From positions 1-64,000 of the forward strand of contig JAURVB010001876.1 of assembly GCA_033002965.1 (NCBI GenBank): a DNA stretch of 64,000 bases, in the 5' to 3' direction. Below, piece by piece: positions 1 to 13,200 of this stretch. This DNA is from Piper betle. Taxonomy: Eukaryota > Streptophyta > Magnoliopsida > Piperales > Piperaceae. A program made the position numbers and the translations under genes. A model generated the notes under the pieces. The model was given only the letters and a program-made list of their open reading frames with translations. It did not search any database and was not told the origin of the DNA. How positions within the stretch are numbered: position 1 is the first letter of the stretch; each line of letters begins with the position of its first letter.

Positions 1-2599
1 AAATGCGGAAATAGGATAGGAATAGAATTAAAGCTACATTCTTTCCTATTTTTTCGGTGGGGAACAGTTAAAGTTAGGTTATATCACTACATAAATTTTT
101 CACATTAACATGCTAGTTTGGTATCAAAGCTGTTTCAAGTATATTGCAGCGTCTGGAATGTAGACAAAGGGTATCGATATTCCATAGAATAGATCTTTCT
201 ATCTTTAATAAACTGGAAGAATGACCTTGTCATGGTCACTTGATGTTCCAGCAGTGGCAGGGGTGGTGCTGTTTGGGTGGACAGAGTTGGCATTCTGGTT
301 GTTGTTGCTGCTCATCCATGGACTAGGGGTAGAAGCATCCACCTCAGAAGTTTTAATACATGCACCTGTCATTCTGCTAATGGAAGTTAAGGTACTAACA
401 TTGAGTACTATGCCAATTTTGGTGTCTTATTCTTCAAAAACAAGGAGCTGCCTTCAAGCATCAACTGCAACATCAGAATTTTGTGCTGCTATGTTCTAGA
501 CGTATTAACTGGACTTCTCAGGTCTCAGGGATGTTGCTCTCAAGGAGGTTTGACTACGTGAGTACAGATGTGAGAAGGGAATTTTCTAAAGGCTCCATAG
601 TATCCGAGTGGGTGGGAACACATTGGCTTCATCATAGAGCAGGGATTGAGTGGACCGTGCAGTTTCATTGCCGAGGGCTCCTAGTGCCGAGCATGTTTAG
701 CTCATAGGCTATGTGCTAAATCCCATAGCTTACTGAAGGTAAATTCCGGTGAAATTTGCGGCTGAATTACACTTAGACCGGCTACTAAATGCTACAGCAC
801 ACGATAAGGGGGCTGGCTATCATATATAGCAAATTTATACCCAAAATAGACCTGAAAACAAAATAAGCAATGAGATAAATAAACAGAAAATTAATGATCA
901 TGCAAGGAAAAACCAATATACACTAATTGGATTTAACAAATAAGACCAAATGAAGTGTTAAATATCCTAAACGCAATCCTAACCCTGGATTGGTCATGTT
1001 ATATGCATGATGGTAACTCAAAGATTCTACAACGTTGTGCAAATTTTGCACTAAAATAGAAAGAGGAAAATGACATCAAGAGAAAGGCACATTTATCTGA
1101 TTTTTGTGGATCTGCGAATGCTTTCTAGGAGTGAGGGAGAAACTAAAACATAAATAAAAGAGGCAATTTACAAGCAATAATTAACCATGTTATATTAGAA
1201 AATGTACGAACATAATAACATCGACATTTGCAACATGGATGATGATGACAAATTGTTTGATGTTATTACCTTAATTTACCCATGTAACCAACTACATTTT
1301 GAGAAGTCAAATGAATCCATGTGGACACAATAAAATTTTGCATGGGTAGACGACGAACTTTTCCGTCCAGCAAGAAGAAATTTCATTTTCTGTATCAAAT
1401 AAATTCAGCATCTGGTCAACCATTAAATTGGAATATCTATAATGTGACAAAAACTGGACATAAACTATTCATAACAATTTTTCAGGGACACGAATTTTAA
1501 ACTTGAAATCTGCAAGTTCTCTTTGTCTCCATTAAATCAATTATTACTTTGTACATAAAGAAATGGTAGTAGCATTCCAGTATACTGCAATATTTTATCA
1601 ATTGAATTGTGTCATTAATATCAAGCTATTTCTAAGGGGTAACCACTGGTACTACTATTAATTTCATATTAAACATGCGACAGTCAGTGGAAGTATTTAT
1701 CTAAAATAATCATTAATCTGCATTTGTTCTTCCTCAGCTGGTAATAATGCAAATCATTAATAACCAATTATCTTCTAAACACAAGAATAACAAGGATATC
1801 AATTTAGAGGACATCGTGAACATTTTCAAAATTGAAATTCATCAGAGGCTAATTCAAGGTAATAATTACTAGGATTGAGACCCAGATAGAGAAGGGCCTT
1901 GTTCCTTTTGATGTAACATCTGGATTGTTCTGAGAAGTCCTGGCTGTTATTCATTAAGCATGGAAGAAAAAAAGTAGTTCAGCAATATGTTGTAACCAAA
2001 TTAACAGCAGACTTATATGGAATACCACTTGACATTATTTAAACCATCAAGGGCACACACTAATACAACTGTTATTAGCTCAACTAAATGACTTGCTAAA
2101 CAAATAGCATTAGAAGACACGAAGAAATTAAAATTAAATCACAATTATGCTCGAGTTAAACAGCTGGTGCAATTATTCCTATTCCATACTTGACCGTGGA
2201 AACGAGGTGAATATATTAATTCTGCCGTATTTATATGACACATACCATCAAGAAAATACGACCGAGTGAAAATTGTTAAATAACATCCCAGATTTTGCTT
2301 TCGACATGTCACTAAAAGATTTCATTTATATACAAAATCAACTAACAACAGCAATTACCACATCTCACCAGAAACCGTACACCTGTCGACCATCCGAATC
2401 ACTATCCGAGCTAAAAAAAAGAAGAGAAGAAGTGCCGGGCTGAAATTAGTAAATAACCTGTTTGAGAGAGATAGGGAAAGCGGAGCTTGGCGCTGATCTC
2501 CGGCATCCCAACAATCTCCTTGCACATCAACCGCCACGACCGACAGACGGCGGCGCAGGCGACGACATGGCGGCGGGCGGGCCAGGTGCTCTCGCTGGC
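1..2599 (-). pseudogene. Antisense decayed copy of the tubby-like F-box gene
   Basis: Read on the minus strand, this stretch follows the plus-strand tubby-like gene at 2601-5530 from its exon 1 (3' part) through introns and exons to beyond its stop codon. The exon 1 piece at 2462-2599 is almost identical to 2831-2968. The exon 2, 3 and 4 equivalents near 1860-1960, 1270-1385 and 220-830 are recognisable but carry deletions, stops and substitutions. It lacks the first ~230 bases of exon 1, so it has no start codon and no F-box N-terminus. It is about 230 bases shorter than the matching part of the other arm and may continue left of the window. It is a non-coding duplicate whose transcript would be antisense to the neighbouring gene. 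Confidence 0.85.
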
Positions 2600-2600
2600 G

Positions 2601-5530
2601 ATGACCTTCAAGAGCGTGGTCCAGGACGTCCGCGACGGGATCGGGAGCCTGGTCCCGGCGGGGCTTCGACTCGGCCCGCTTCCTCCGCCGCCACCGCTCC
2701 TCCATCGCCTCCGCCTCCACCACCTCCTTCGACTTCGACTGCGGCGACGGGGAGGAGGCGGCGGAGTGGCAGAGCTGCTGGGCGGGGCTGCCGCCGGAGC
2801 TGCTGCGGGACGTGGTGAAGCGGCTGGAGGCCAGCGAGAGCACCTGGCCCGCCCGCCGCCATGTCGTCGCCTGCGCCGCCGTCTGTCGGTCGTGGCGGTT
2901 GATGTGCAAGGAGATTGTTGGGATGCCGGAGATCAGCGCCAAGCTCACTTTCCCTATCTCTCTCAAACAGGTTATTTGCTAATTTCAGCCCGGCTTGCAC
3001 TTCTTCTCTTCTTTTTTAGCTCGGATAGTGATTCGGATGGTCGACAGGTGTACGGTTTCTGGTGGGAATGTGTGGTAAATTGCTGTTGTTAGTTGATTTT
3101 GTATATAAATGAAATCTTTTTTAGTGACATGTCGAAAGCAAAATCTGGGATGTTGTTTGGCAATTTTCTACTTCGGTCATGTGTGGATTTTGGGCATCTG
3201 ACTTTAACGATGATGGTATGGGGATAGATGTCATATAAATACGGCAGAATTGGCTGCTATTCTACCTCGTTTCTTCACACGGTCGAAATTGTGGGAATAG
3301 GAATAATTGCACCAGCTGTTTAACTCAGCATAATTGTGATTTAATTTTAATTTCTTCGTGTCTTCTAATGCTATTTGTTTGCGCAAGTCATTTGGATTTT
3401 GAGCTAATAACTATTTTCTTGAAAGCGAGTTGTATTGAAGGTGGAAAACTGATGCCCTTGATGGTTTAAATAATGTCAAGGTGGAGGAAGTGATTCCATA
3501 TATAAGTCTGCTTTGTTTAATTTGGTTACAACGTATTGCTGAACCTTTTTTTTTCTTCCATGCTTGTGAATAATGGTTAACAGCCAGGACCTCGCTCAGG
3601 GGCAATCCAGTGTTACATCAAAAGGAACAAGGCCACCTCCACTTACCATCTCTATCTGGGTCTCAATCCTGGTGAGTTAACACCTTGAATTGGCCTCTGA
3701 TGATTTCAGTTTTGAATGTTCTGATGTCGCCCGCATTGATAATCACTTGTTATTCTTGTGTTTAGAAGATAATTGGTTGTGTGATTTTGCATTTATTCTT
3801 TTCCAATATGAGGGGAAGGCAAATGCGAGTTATTGTTATTTTGAATGGAAGCTGCTTCCTTTGACTGTGCGTGTTTGTGCTGAAATTAATGGTGAGAACA
3901 TTGATATAACTAGTAGATGTTACCCACTTAGAAATAGCTTGATATTGTGACCTAATTCAATTGATAAAATATTGCAGTATGCTGGAGATCTTACTTACTT
4001 ATTCTTTATGTGCAAAGTAATAGTGATTTAATGGAGACAAAGGGAACTACTTTGGATTTCAAGTTTAAAATTCAGTGTCCCTGAAAAGTGATATGGTAGT
4101 TTATGATCAGTTTTTGTCACATTATAGATATTCCAATTTAATGGTTGACCAGATGCTAACTTTGGGTATTTGATACAGAAAATGGGAAATTTCTTCTTGC
4201 TGGACGGAAAGTTCGTCGTCCTACCCATGCAGAGTACATTGTGTCCATGGATTCATTTGACATTTCTCGAAATGGTATTGGTTACATGGGTAAATTAAGG
4301 TAATAGCATCAAACAATTTGTCATCATCATCCATGTTGCAAATATTCGATGTTGTTGCATGTTAGGTTACATTTTCTAATATAACATGGTTAATTATTTA
4401 GCCTGTAAGAATTACCCTCTTTTATTTATGTTTTTAGTTTCTCCCTCACTCCTAGAAAGCATTCGCAGTCCACAAAAATCAGATAAATGTGCCTTTCTCT
4501 TGATGTCATTTTTCTCTTTCTGTTTAGTGCAAAATTTGCACAACGTAGAATCTTTGAGTTACCATCATGCATATGGCACTTGATTCCAATCCAGGGTTAG
4601 GGATAACGTTTAGAGATATTTAACACTTTCATTTGGTCTTATTTGTTAAATCCAATTGAGGTGTACTGTTGGTTTTTCCTTGCATGATCATTAATTTTCT
4701 GTTTATTTATCTCATTAGCTATTTTTGTTTTTCAGGTCTAATTTTTTGGGTACCAAATTTGCTATATATGATAGCCAGCCCCCTTATCGTGGTGCTGTAG
4801 CATTTAGTGGCCGGTCTAGTCATCGATTATTCAGCCGCAAAGTTTCACCGAAATTACCTTCAGTAAGCTATGGGATTGCCCACATAGCCTATGAGCTAAA
4901 CATGCTCGGCACTAGGGGCCCTCGGCGAATGGGCTGCACGATGCACTCAATCCCTGCTTCTTCTGTTGAGCCCAATGGTTTTGTTCCCACCCACTCGGAT
5001 GTACCTATGGAGCCTTTAGAGGATTCCTTCTCGCATCTGTACTTCCCTCAGTCAGGCCTCCTTGAGAGCAGCATCCCTGAAGACCTGAAGTCCATTGGCT
5101 CGTCTAGATTTTATAGCAGCACAAGGTTCCCTGATGTTGCAGTTGATGTCTGGGGGAAGGCAGCTCCACTTGTTTTGAAGAATAAGACACCAAGGTGGCA
5201 TGAACAGCTCCAATGTTGGTGCCTTAACTTCCGTGGCAGGGTGACAGTTGCGTCTGTTAAGAACTTTCAGTTGATAGCTTCTTTTGCTGAGTCCGTGGAT
5301 GACGACAACAACAACCAGAATGCCAACAACACAATCACCCAAACAACACCACCCCTGCCACTGCTGGGACGTCACAGGCATCCTCGTCAAGTGACCATGA
5401 CAAGGTCATTCTTCAGTTTGGTAAGATAGGGAAAGATCTATTCACAATGGACTATCGATACCCTTTGTCTGCATTCCAGGCCTTTGCAATATGCTTGAGC
5501 AGCTTTGATACCAAACTAGCATGTGAATGA
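2601..5530 (+). CDS. Tubby-like F-box protein (TULP/TLP family), frame-disrupted
   Basis: Exons are 2601-2970, 3584-3671, 4179-4299 and 4736-5530, all with GT-AG boundaries and matching phases. The start [12 protein letters not shown] is typical of plant TLPs. An F-box follows ([20 protein letters not shown], then [18 protein letters not shown]), and then the tubby domain with [51 protein letters not shown] and the C-terminal signature [15 protein letters not shown]. The spliced length of 1374 bases implies about 457 residues, normal for the family. Plant TLPs pair an SCF-type F-box with a phosphoinositide-binding tubby domain that tethers them to the plasma membrane. Two lesions break the frame: one extra base near 2652 (before SRRGFD) and one missing base in the Asn/Thr-rich stretch near 5300-5350. 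Upstream of the ATG lies the antisense arm, not a normal promoter, so expression is doubtful. Confidence 0.85.
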
Positions 5531-5660
5531 ATGGTGGATTTCTAGCATTTGTTCTCCTTTCAAGGTATGTGTAGTGATATAGCCTAACTGGCTGTTCCCC
5601 ACCGAAAAAATGCTGGAGAATGTAGCTTTGAATTCTGTTCTAGTCCTGTTTCACTGTTAA

Positions 5661-7275
5661 CTTGTGCTTGTGAGTTGGACCTCATCAGAGATTAGCCAAA
5701 TTGTAATCTTTTCCTCTTCCAAGCAATTAGCCAACATTGATTTATGTCAATGCGCTCGCCTTTGTTCCTCTCTCTGTAACTGCTCTCATGTCTTTTCATA
5801 TTTCCGGTGAGATAAATTTCTTTAAATTAATTAAAGAAAATCAAATTAAGAGTAAAAGAAAATAATTGACTTAACTAACTCTAAATAATAACTTTAAATA
5901 AAAGGATAAGTTAAAATGATAAAACTGGTTCTTGAGTCGAATTTTCCTTAATATGAAAGTTTTGGAGGTAGAAAATTTTGTACAGAGCAGTTCCCAATGG
6001 TAATAATTACTAATGTGGATGGATATTTATACCAACAGTAGTTATAAAAGTTAAAATTGGACGTTGAATCAGGAATTGAATTGTTAAATCGGACCGATTT
6101 ATCAAGAATTAGATTAATTTATAAAAAATTAAATAAAAATTGATTTATTTGATTCAGTTAAAATTAATTAAAATTAATCATTAATTTTTCTCTCTTGTTA
6201 TTTGTATTGCCTTAGAATATATTATTAGATTATTATTAGTTATGTTTTATTTTATATTTTTAAAATTTATTTTATTATTATTGACCGAGTGAATCAATTT
6301 TTATTACTTAAACCACTTTCCCCTTCCCTCCCTCTCCCTTATTCGCCTCACTTGAGCTCACCTGCCTTCTCTAACTACTGTTGCCCATCCCCGTTTCCCC
6401 CTTAGGTGAAAATCAGGTTGAAAATTGATCGGTGATCGGTGGATTTTTATTTTAATTTTTGATCAAAACTATCGAGGTCTCATTTTAACTAGATTTTATA
6501 CTTAGCCAAGTAAAATTAGACGGAATGGGCCGATTTTTGCGTTTACGGTGCCAACGAAGTCACGACATTGTTTTTTTTAAATATTATTATGGTTGGAAGT
6601 TTCTATGGGTCCCGCGAAAGTTAATAACGGCGCTGCCAAATGCTACCTGTTACCGGGATGGCCCTACAATTAAGGGTTCTACCAAGCGCGCAATCTGAGC
6701 ACTTGGCCCACATGGGTGAACATGGGCCCACAACCGACTTTGCGACATATCCGTATAATTAATTAGGTGAAGTTATTATATCATAAATTTATTTAATTTG
6801 GGAAAAAAAACAATACCCACATAGAACTTCAATGGATGCCTATGTTTTTAATGAGCCGAGAAAGGAGTGTGTACGTGTACCGAATAATAATAGGTTTCGC
6901 TGTTCAAATGATAATATTTAATTTTTTATCGAATAATAATAATAACTTACGATGCTCGGCATTAAAAAAATAAGAAAAAGATAAAATAGTTCCGGTTTTA
7001 GCTTGTTGGCTGGCTGACAGGTACCCTAAGAGAGACTAGAGGAGCAACGAGTAGGGTAGGGGTGGTGTAGGAGAGGCGTACACATCGGCACACCCTCGGC
7101 CACAACCCCACGGCCGCGTGTACGCCGCCCGAAACACTCGCTCCAACCCCTCTCCCTTATCTCTCCATCTCCTCCCCCTTCGCTCCTCCACCTCCGACGG
7201 CGGGGATGCGAGGCCACGGGCTCTAGCGCGAGGAAGGAGAGATTGTGGAGGTTGTCGCCGTCGAAAGTGGCGCTC
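5661..7275. other. Intergenic AT-rich DNA and DET1 upstream region
   Basis: 5661-6300 is AT-rich with no gene seen. 6300-6750 is mixed sequence. 7020-7275 turns C-rich with pyrimidine stretches and probably holds the promoter-proximal part and 5' leader of DET1. No clear TATA element could be assigned. Short open frames on the minus strand here show no family features. Confidence 0.5.
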
Positions 7276-10200
7276 ATGTTCAAGTGCAAAAACCTGACTG
7301 CGAGAGTGTTGCAGCGCCAGATTCTCACCCCTCCCCCTGGCACCGCTGTGAGCTCTGTTCTCCCTCTCTATCTCTCTCTCTCTCTTAGATGCTCGGTTTT
7401 CTTGTTTGTTCTACTTTTGGTTTGAGAGGTTGAGGTTGTTGGTGTTGTGGTTGAGGTGTTTTTTTGGGGGAGGAACGAGACTGATTTGAGCCTGGAAATG
7501 ACGCTGGAGGTTTCGGTGTTGGTTTTTTTTTTTTTTTTGAAGATATGGAGTTGTAGGAAGAAAGAGAACAGTTGTTGTGCTTCTGAGTGAGCGTGAGCGT
7601 TTTTGTGCTATAGAAATGGTGGCTGCCACATTGTTGTTTGGAGGAGTCTTGAAGTTGTCGGAATGAAATGAATAGTCTTGTTCGGGTACTGGTTTGAGCC
7701 ATTTTTGTAGCCATCGCTGTTGATTCTGAGGAATCTTTCCAAAATATAGAGTTGTAGGGGAAGAAAAATGAACTGTTGCCGCTTCTGGATGAGCTCGTGG
7801 AGTTTTGGGGTTCTTTTATCCGGTCATCGATTCGATATACGACACTGTTGTTGACTCCGAGTTGTGGGAAGATAAATGAGCCGCTGCTGTGTCTAGATAA
7901 GTTCGGATTCTACTGTTTGGTGACTAATTTGATCCCGTGTTAAGGAATTTTCAATATATGTAGTTGTAGGAATAAAACTGAACAGTTGCTGTGCGTCTTC
8001 ATAAGCTTGAGAGTTTTCGGGATTATCTTTTGTGGAGAATTGTTTGAGCCCTTGTGGCCATTTTTGTTGTTTCGTAGGGATTTTTACTGCTTAGAGTTGT
8101 AGCAAGAAAACAACCAGTTTATGTGTGTTTTAATTAGCTTGTGGATTTTTTGGTTATCTTATGAGGGTACTCATTTGAGCCCTTGGGGCCATTTTTGGTG
8201 ATTTTAGCATACTAGTGCACGGTGGCTTCTGTAAGTTTTTTTAGTTTATGGATTTATTATTGGAGCTCAGAAACTTTGTAGTTGCTGATTTGATCTCTTG
8301 GTATACATAAATGGTGGCTTCCATTTTGTTGCTTTTGAGAAATTTTTTAGTGTCTGTCAATACAATATTTCTGCATAACTTTCGTGATCAAGTTGTAGGA
8401 AGACCATGAACATTGTGTGTGTGTTAGGAAGTTGAGTTGATAAGGGCTTGAAAAAACGTATAATATGTGTAATGGTTTCTCCCCCCTGCCATTTATTGGA
8501 CATGTCAAAAAGATCTTTTCATTTTGATCGGCAGGTGCACCTTGCAAGACAATTCTATGAGAATTTGGTTCCAAATTACACAATTTACGACATTGACCAT
8601 CCTGATCATCATTTCCGTAAATTCACAGACGACGGACTGTACCTTATAACTTTCAGCAGAAATCACCAGGATTTGATTGTTTACAGACCTATATGGCTTT
8701 CTTATTCGTATACGGGAGAAGATTCTGGATCTCATAGCTTACCTCCAAGAGCAAATAAGCTTGATAGTTTCTTCACTCTACTGTACACTTTACCGTTAGC
8801 ATCATGCAATGAGTTTATATGCAAGGATTTTTTTATATATGGAGAACCACCAATTTGGATTGTTTGCAACTTCATCTGTTCCTCAAGAAGCACCAGCTAC
8901 GGATGGGGCAATTCAGGGAGTTCCTTCTATGGAGAGGATCACTTTTCGCCTTGTAAGGTTTGTTCCAATTATTATATAAGCCTTTAGAATTACAGTTTGT
9001 GTTATGCTGCTTTTGTGTCTGATAACATACAAACCTATTTATGCAACATTTATATTGAAATAACAACTATAAAATCTCTCTTGTTGTCTATCATGAGCTT
9101 AAGTGTATCCTGAAACTGTGGTCTGAGTGAATTCCCCCCCCCCCCCATGCTTCCCCATTATGTTTTCCACTCAATTGGCACCATAAAAGCCAAAGAAGTA
9201 AAAGAAATTAATGGATCTCTCTTCTCCTATTATCTTTGTTTGCAAATTGGATTTTTGGGTAAAGATGACACAACTATGCATCAAAAAATGTATCCACTGG
9301 AATATATCCGACTTCATGGAAATCATTTTGTGCAACTTCACAATGTTTGCACAATGAGTAATAATTTGCTGTAATCAGGTTCAAGTAAATTACCCACCCA
9401 ATAAATACCCTTATGGCACTTTTGTTATTTAAAGTGTCATTATTAGCTGTGAGTTTTACAACAGATTATTTTTCTTGCACAATTGATGAAATTCACTTAG
9501 TCACTTGATCTGCTGAATGGTAAGTTTATGTCTTCACAGCACAACACTGATCAAACTTTAATCATTTGATGGTGCATGTATTTTCCATTTTATGAGCCAT
9601 CGGAAATTTTTTCCAAGTTTCTCATGTTGTAAAGAACTCTGTGTTTTCTTTGTTGTTTTTTTGTTTTAAACAGACTGGAGGATGGGTTTATCTTAGATGA
9701 GAAACCATTTTTCAAGGACTATATCAACTTGGTCCACAATGCGGGCGTTTTTGTATGATGATCTGCTAGCCGTTCTATCTCTCCGGTATCAGACAATTCA
9801 CATCCTTCAAATTCGGGACTCAGGAAATCTTGTTCACGTTCGAGCCATTGGGGCACACTGTCGTGAAGATGATGAGCTTTTTCTTAATTCGTATGCTCAG
9901 GTATTACTGTTTCTGTGGTTTATTGAGTTAATGATATTAAGTGTTGATGGATTGAGTTGGGCTGTCATCTGTTTGTGATCTGGTTAATGACTCTTTAGGA
10001 AATGCAGTCGTTTGGAGTTATTAGAAGAGCAATATTGAACCTGTTATACCCAATTCTTTCGTTGTAAATAATTTTGTTTGATTGCTATATGCAGGGAACC
10101 TGCCATCACTTTATGATTTTTATGTTTTATGACAGTGCATGGGACTTGGGGGCACAAGCTTTCAGGATCAATCTTCTACAGGGAGACAAGATGAAAATGG

Positions 10201-13200
10201 CCAGCGTCATCCCCTACATCCACATGGTGGGGGCTTTTTTGAGCGGTATCAAACAGCGTTTGCTTTCCTTTATTTTGCGCAGAATATGGAGTGAAGAAAC
10301 AGACCATACCCTGGTTCGTTGTTGTAATTGTCAATGATATTATTATTTGTTGGCAATAACAATGTCAGTTCTGCTAATTTCATGACAGACCATACACATT
10401 TTAAAGCTACTTTCATAATAGTGACAAGATGCAGAATATCTGAATGAGGAATTGTAAAAAATTGGGAATTATTCGCCGATAGTTAGCATACCCACTTAAT
10501 CTGCTTATACTTATCTTGTATTTGTTGTAGTTATCGTCTTACTTAGTCAGGTCTTATTCTTTCCTGATTATTCTCAACTACTTGTATGTTGTAATACCTA
10601 TATATGTCAATGAGAATACCAACTCAAGGCATGTTGGCCACTTGAGTTTTCAGTGGTATCAGAGCCTCTAATTTGTCTCTGTTCATTATCATGTCGACCA
10701 CCTCATCTGCAACTTCTCTTCTCTCCCTCCTCCCCCGACCCACTACAGCTGCAAATGTTCTCAATGTTGTTAACCTCATGTCGGTTAAACTTGATCATAA
10801 GAATTATCTCCTTTGGAAGTCCCAATTCATGGCCATTCTCCAAACACATGACCTAGTTGGGTACGTTGATGCCTCCCTCAAATGCCCTTCCCAATTCTTG
10901 ACTCAAGACAAATGCATGCCTCTTTCTTGCGATCAAACAACAAACGGCCGTTAGTTTTCTCAATTTAAAAAATTGTATGGTACTTGAGCTTGCTACATGC
11001 TTCTTTGGATCAAACTATATTCTTTTGTTGGATGTCAAGACTTAGGGCTAACCTCTTTTAATTCATTTAAATGATCATGAACGTAATTTCTATAGATAAT
11101 TAATTTTTATAGATAATATTTGACTTTGTCATGTTAATGAATATTTCATTGCTCCTTGTGTATCAGAGAGTTCAGTCCCTGAAGAAGAAGTTCTATTTTC
11201 ATTTTCAAGATTATGTTGACTTGATAATGTGGAAGGTAGTGTTGTTTGCATGTAGTCATTATTATATATTCGTTCTTGCCTTATTTTGCACTAAATTTTA
11301 TACTTTGAGCGGCATGCTTTACATGAACATTATCAAACTTTTCACAAAGGATATACATTGCTTTTAATAATTCAATTACCCCACACCCCTTTTCTCTTGA
11401 TCACAAATGGGTTGCTGTGCAGGTTCAATTCTTGGATAGACAGCACCTGCTAATCAAGTTTGGTAGCACAGATGGAGGGGTAACTTCATTATTTTCATTT
11501 GTTTAGTTATAATTATTTATAATTAGAATCCGGGAATCAACTGGGGGCATCTTGTGTAGTCTTGAATGATATGGCTTTGTCATTTGAAGCATCCACAGTG
11601 GTATTGGATCAAAGCTAAGCAAACTAATTGTCTTTTGTAATTTTGATTTATGCAGAATGATTTTCTTGATCAACTGGCATATTAATTTGGTTTTCAGTTT
11701 CATATATCACTTTGCTGTATTTATCCGTGCTCTTCTACTTTACAGTCTTAACATATACTTCTTGTAAGCAATTTAAGAACAGAGATAGCATTTAATACTT
11801 CTTTTTCATTGATGTTTAGGTTTCCCGCAATATTGACCAGCATCCTGCATTTTTTGCTGTTTATAACATGGAAACTACTGAAATGATTGCTTTTTACCAG
11901 GTAATTAGATACGTTTTGATGTCTATTGATAAATAGTTGCTTTTCCTATACGTATTTGAAGTATTGGTATTTCATGCAGAACTCAGCAGAGGATCTTTAC
12001 TACTTGCTTGAGCAATTTTATGACCATTTCCACGTTTGTTCTCGAAATTCTCTGCATCTTAATTTTATATCTTCTTACACCAATAATATCCACGCCCTTG
12101 AGCTACTTCGTAGCAGTGAAAACAAAGCCAGTAGTTTCTCCCAGGTATATTACTATATGGAAGCTTATAAACTTCTGTAAGAAGTTTGATATAGTTCTGG
12201 TTAGTCACATATCACAATTAAATTTTGACAATTTCAGTTTGTGAAGAAGATGACTGCATCCTTACCTTTCAGTTGCCAGTCGCAGAGTCCATCACCTTAT
12301 TTTGACCAATCGCTCTTTCGGTTTGATGAGAAGGTTGTCACTAGAAACAAAAGTGTGATCCATTATTTCATGGAAGTCTGTATTCTCATTAAATTTTGAT
12401 TGTTCCAGCTTATTTCAGCTGTAGATCGGCACAGGCAGTCCACAGAACATCCTATAAAATTTATTATGAGGCGTCCTCCCTATCATCTCAAGTTCAAAGT
12501 AAAGCCAGGTATGTGAAAATTATTGATAGGTATGGCAGTTTTATTCAAAATTTGCTGATATAAGGCACAATCTTGTATGATTACACTAGTAACCAAAATT
12601 AAGTTGTCTGTTCTTTTGAAATCCACATCTGAGGTAAACACGAAATGTGTTTAGAATAATTTTTAGGACTATTAAATCAGCTGAACATCTATGAACTGAT
12701 TGTGTTAACAAACTGAATTTGTTGTGAGAAATTATACTTATACTTGCATGATTATGAAGTGACAGAAAGAGCACGATTTTAAAAAACCATTATTACTTTT
12801 GAGGAATTTCTGTTATAGTATAGCTTATGAGGCAGTCATATGTTTCTCACTTTGGTCCCTTCACGGTAAGATGTTGCTATCCGAGCTTACAGTCAAGCTC
12901 CACTTTGAGCAACTTTTGTTAGAATTCTTAGGCATTTATATGCTGCCTAAATTTATATGTGTCAATGTTAGTTATGTTTTTCAAGGCAATCATTCTTGAC
13001 AAAAGACAATCTATAGTGTAAATTTTAAATGGTCTAATCACTTGCCTCAAAAGTTCAAGCTGTTAGGCAGATAGTCCAGTAGTCACAACCTAGGGCAAAT
13101 AATCTATTGGTCACATCAAAGGGCAAATTAATATATTTTCGGGTATATATCACCAACAGGATTCGAACTCTGGACCTTTGGCTCTGATACCATGTAAATT

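Larger units (their letters stand above)
1..5660. repeat. Large inverted duplication, arms ~2.6 and ~2.8 kb
   Basis: Positions 1-2599 are the reverse complement of about 2831-5660. The centre is a 230-base unique spacer (2600-2830) holding the start codon and first part of exon 1 of the plus-strand gene. The inner junction shares the bases GGC between arm and spacer, so a short microhomology joint is possible. Identity is near perfect in exon 1 and falls in introns and toward the outer ends. The left arm reaches base 1, so the true end lies outside the window. Confidence 0.9.

Noticed and set aside
2355..3092. Overlapping open frames on both strands around the palindrome centre (up to 203 codons)
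   Set aside because: They arise because GC-rich exon 1 is present in both orientations; only the tubby-like frame has family motifs.
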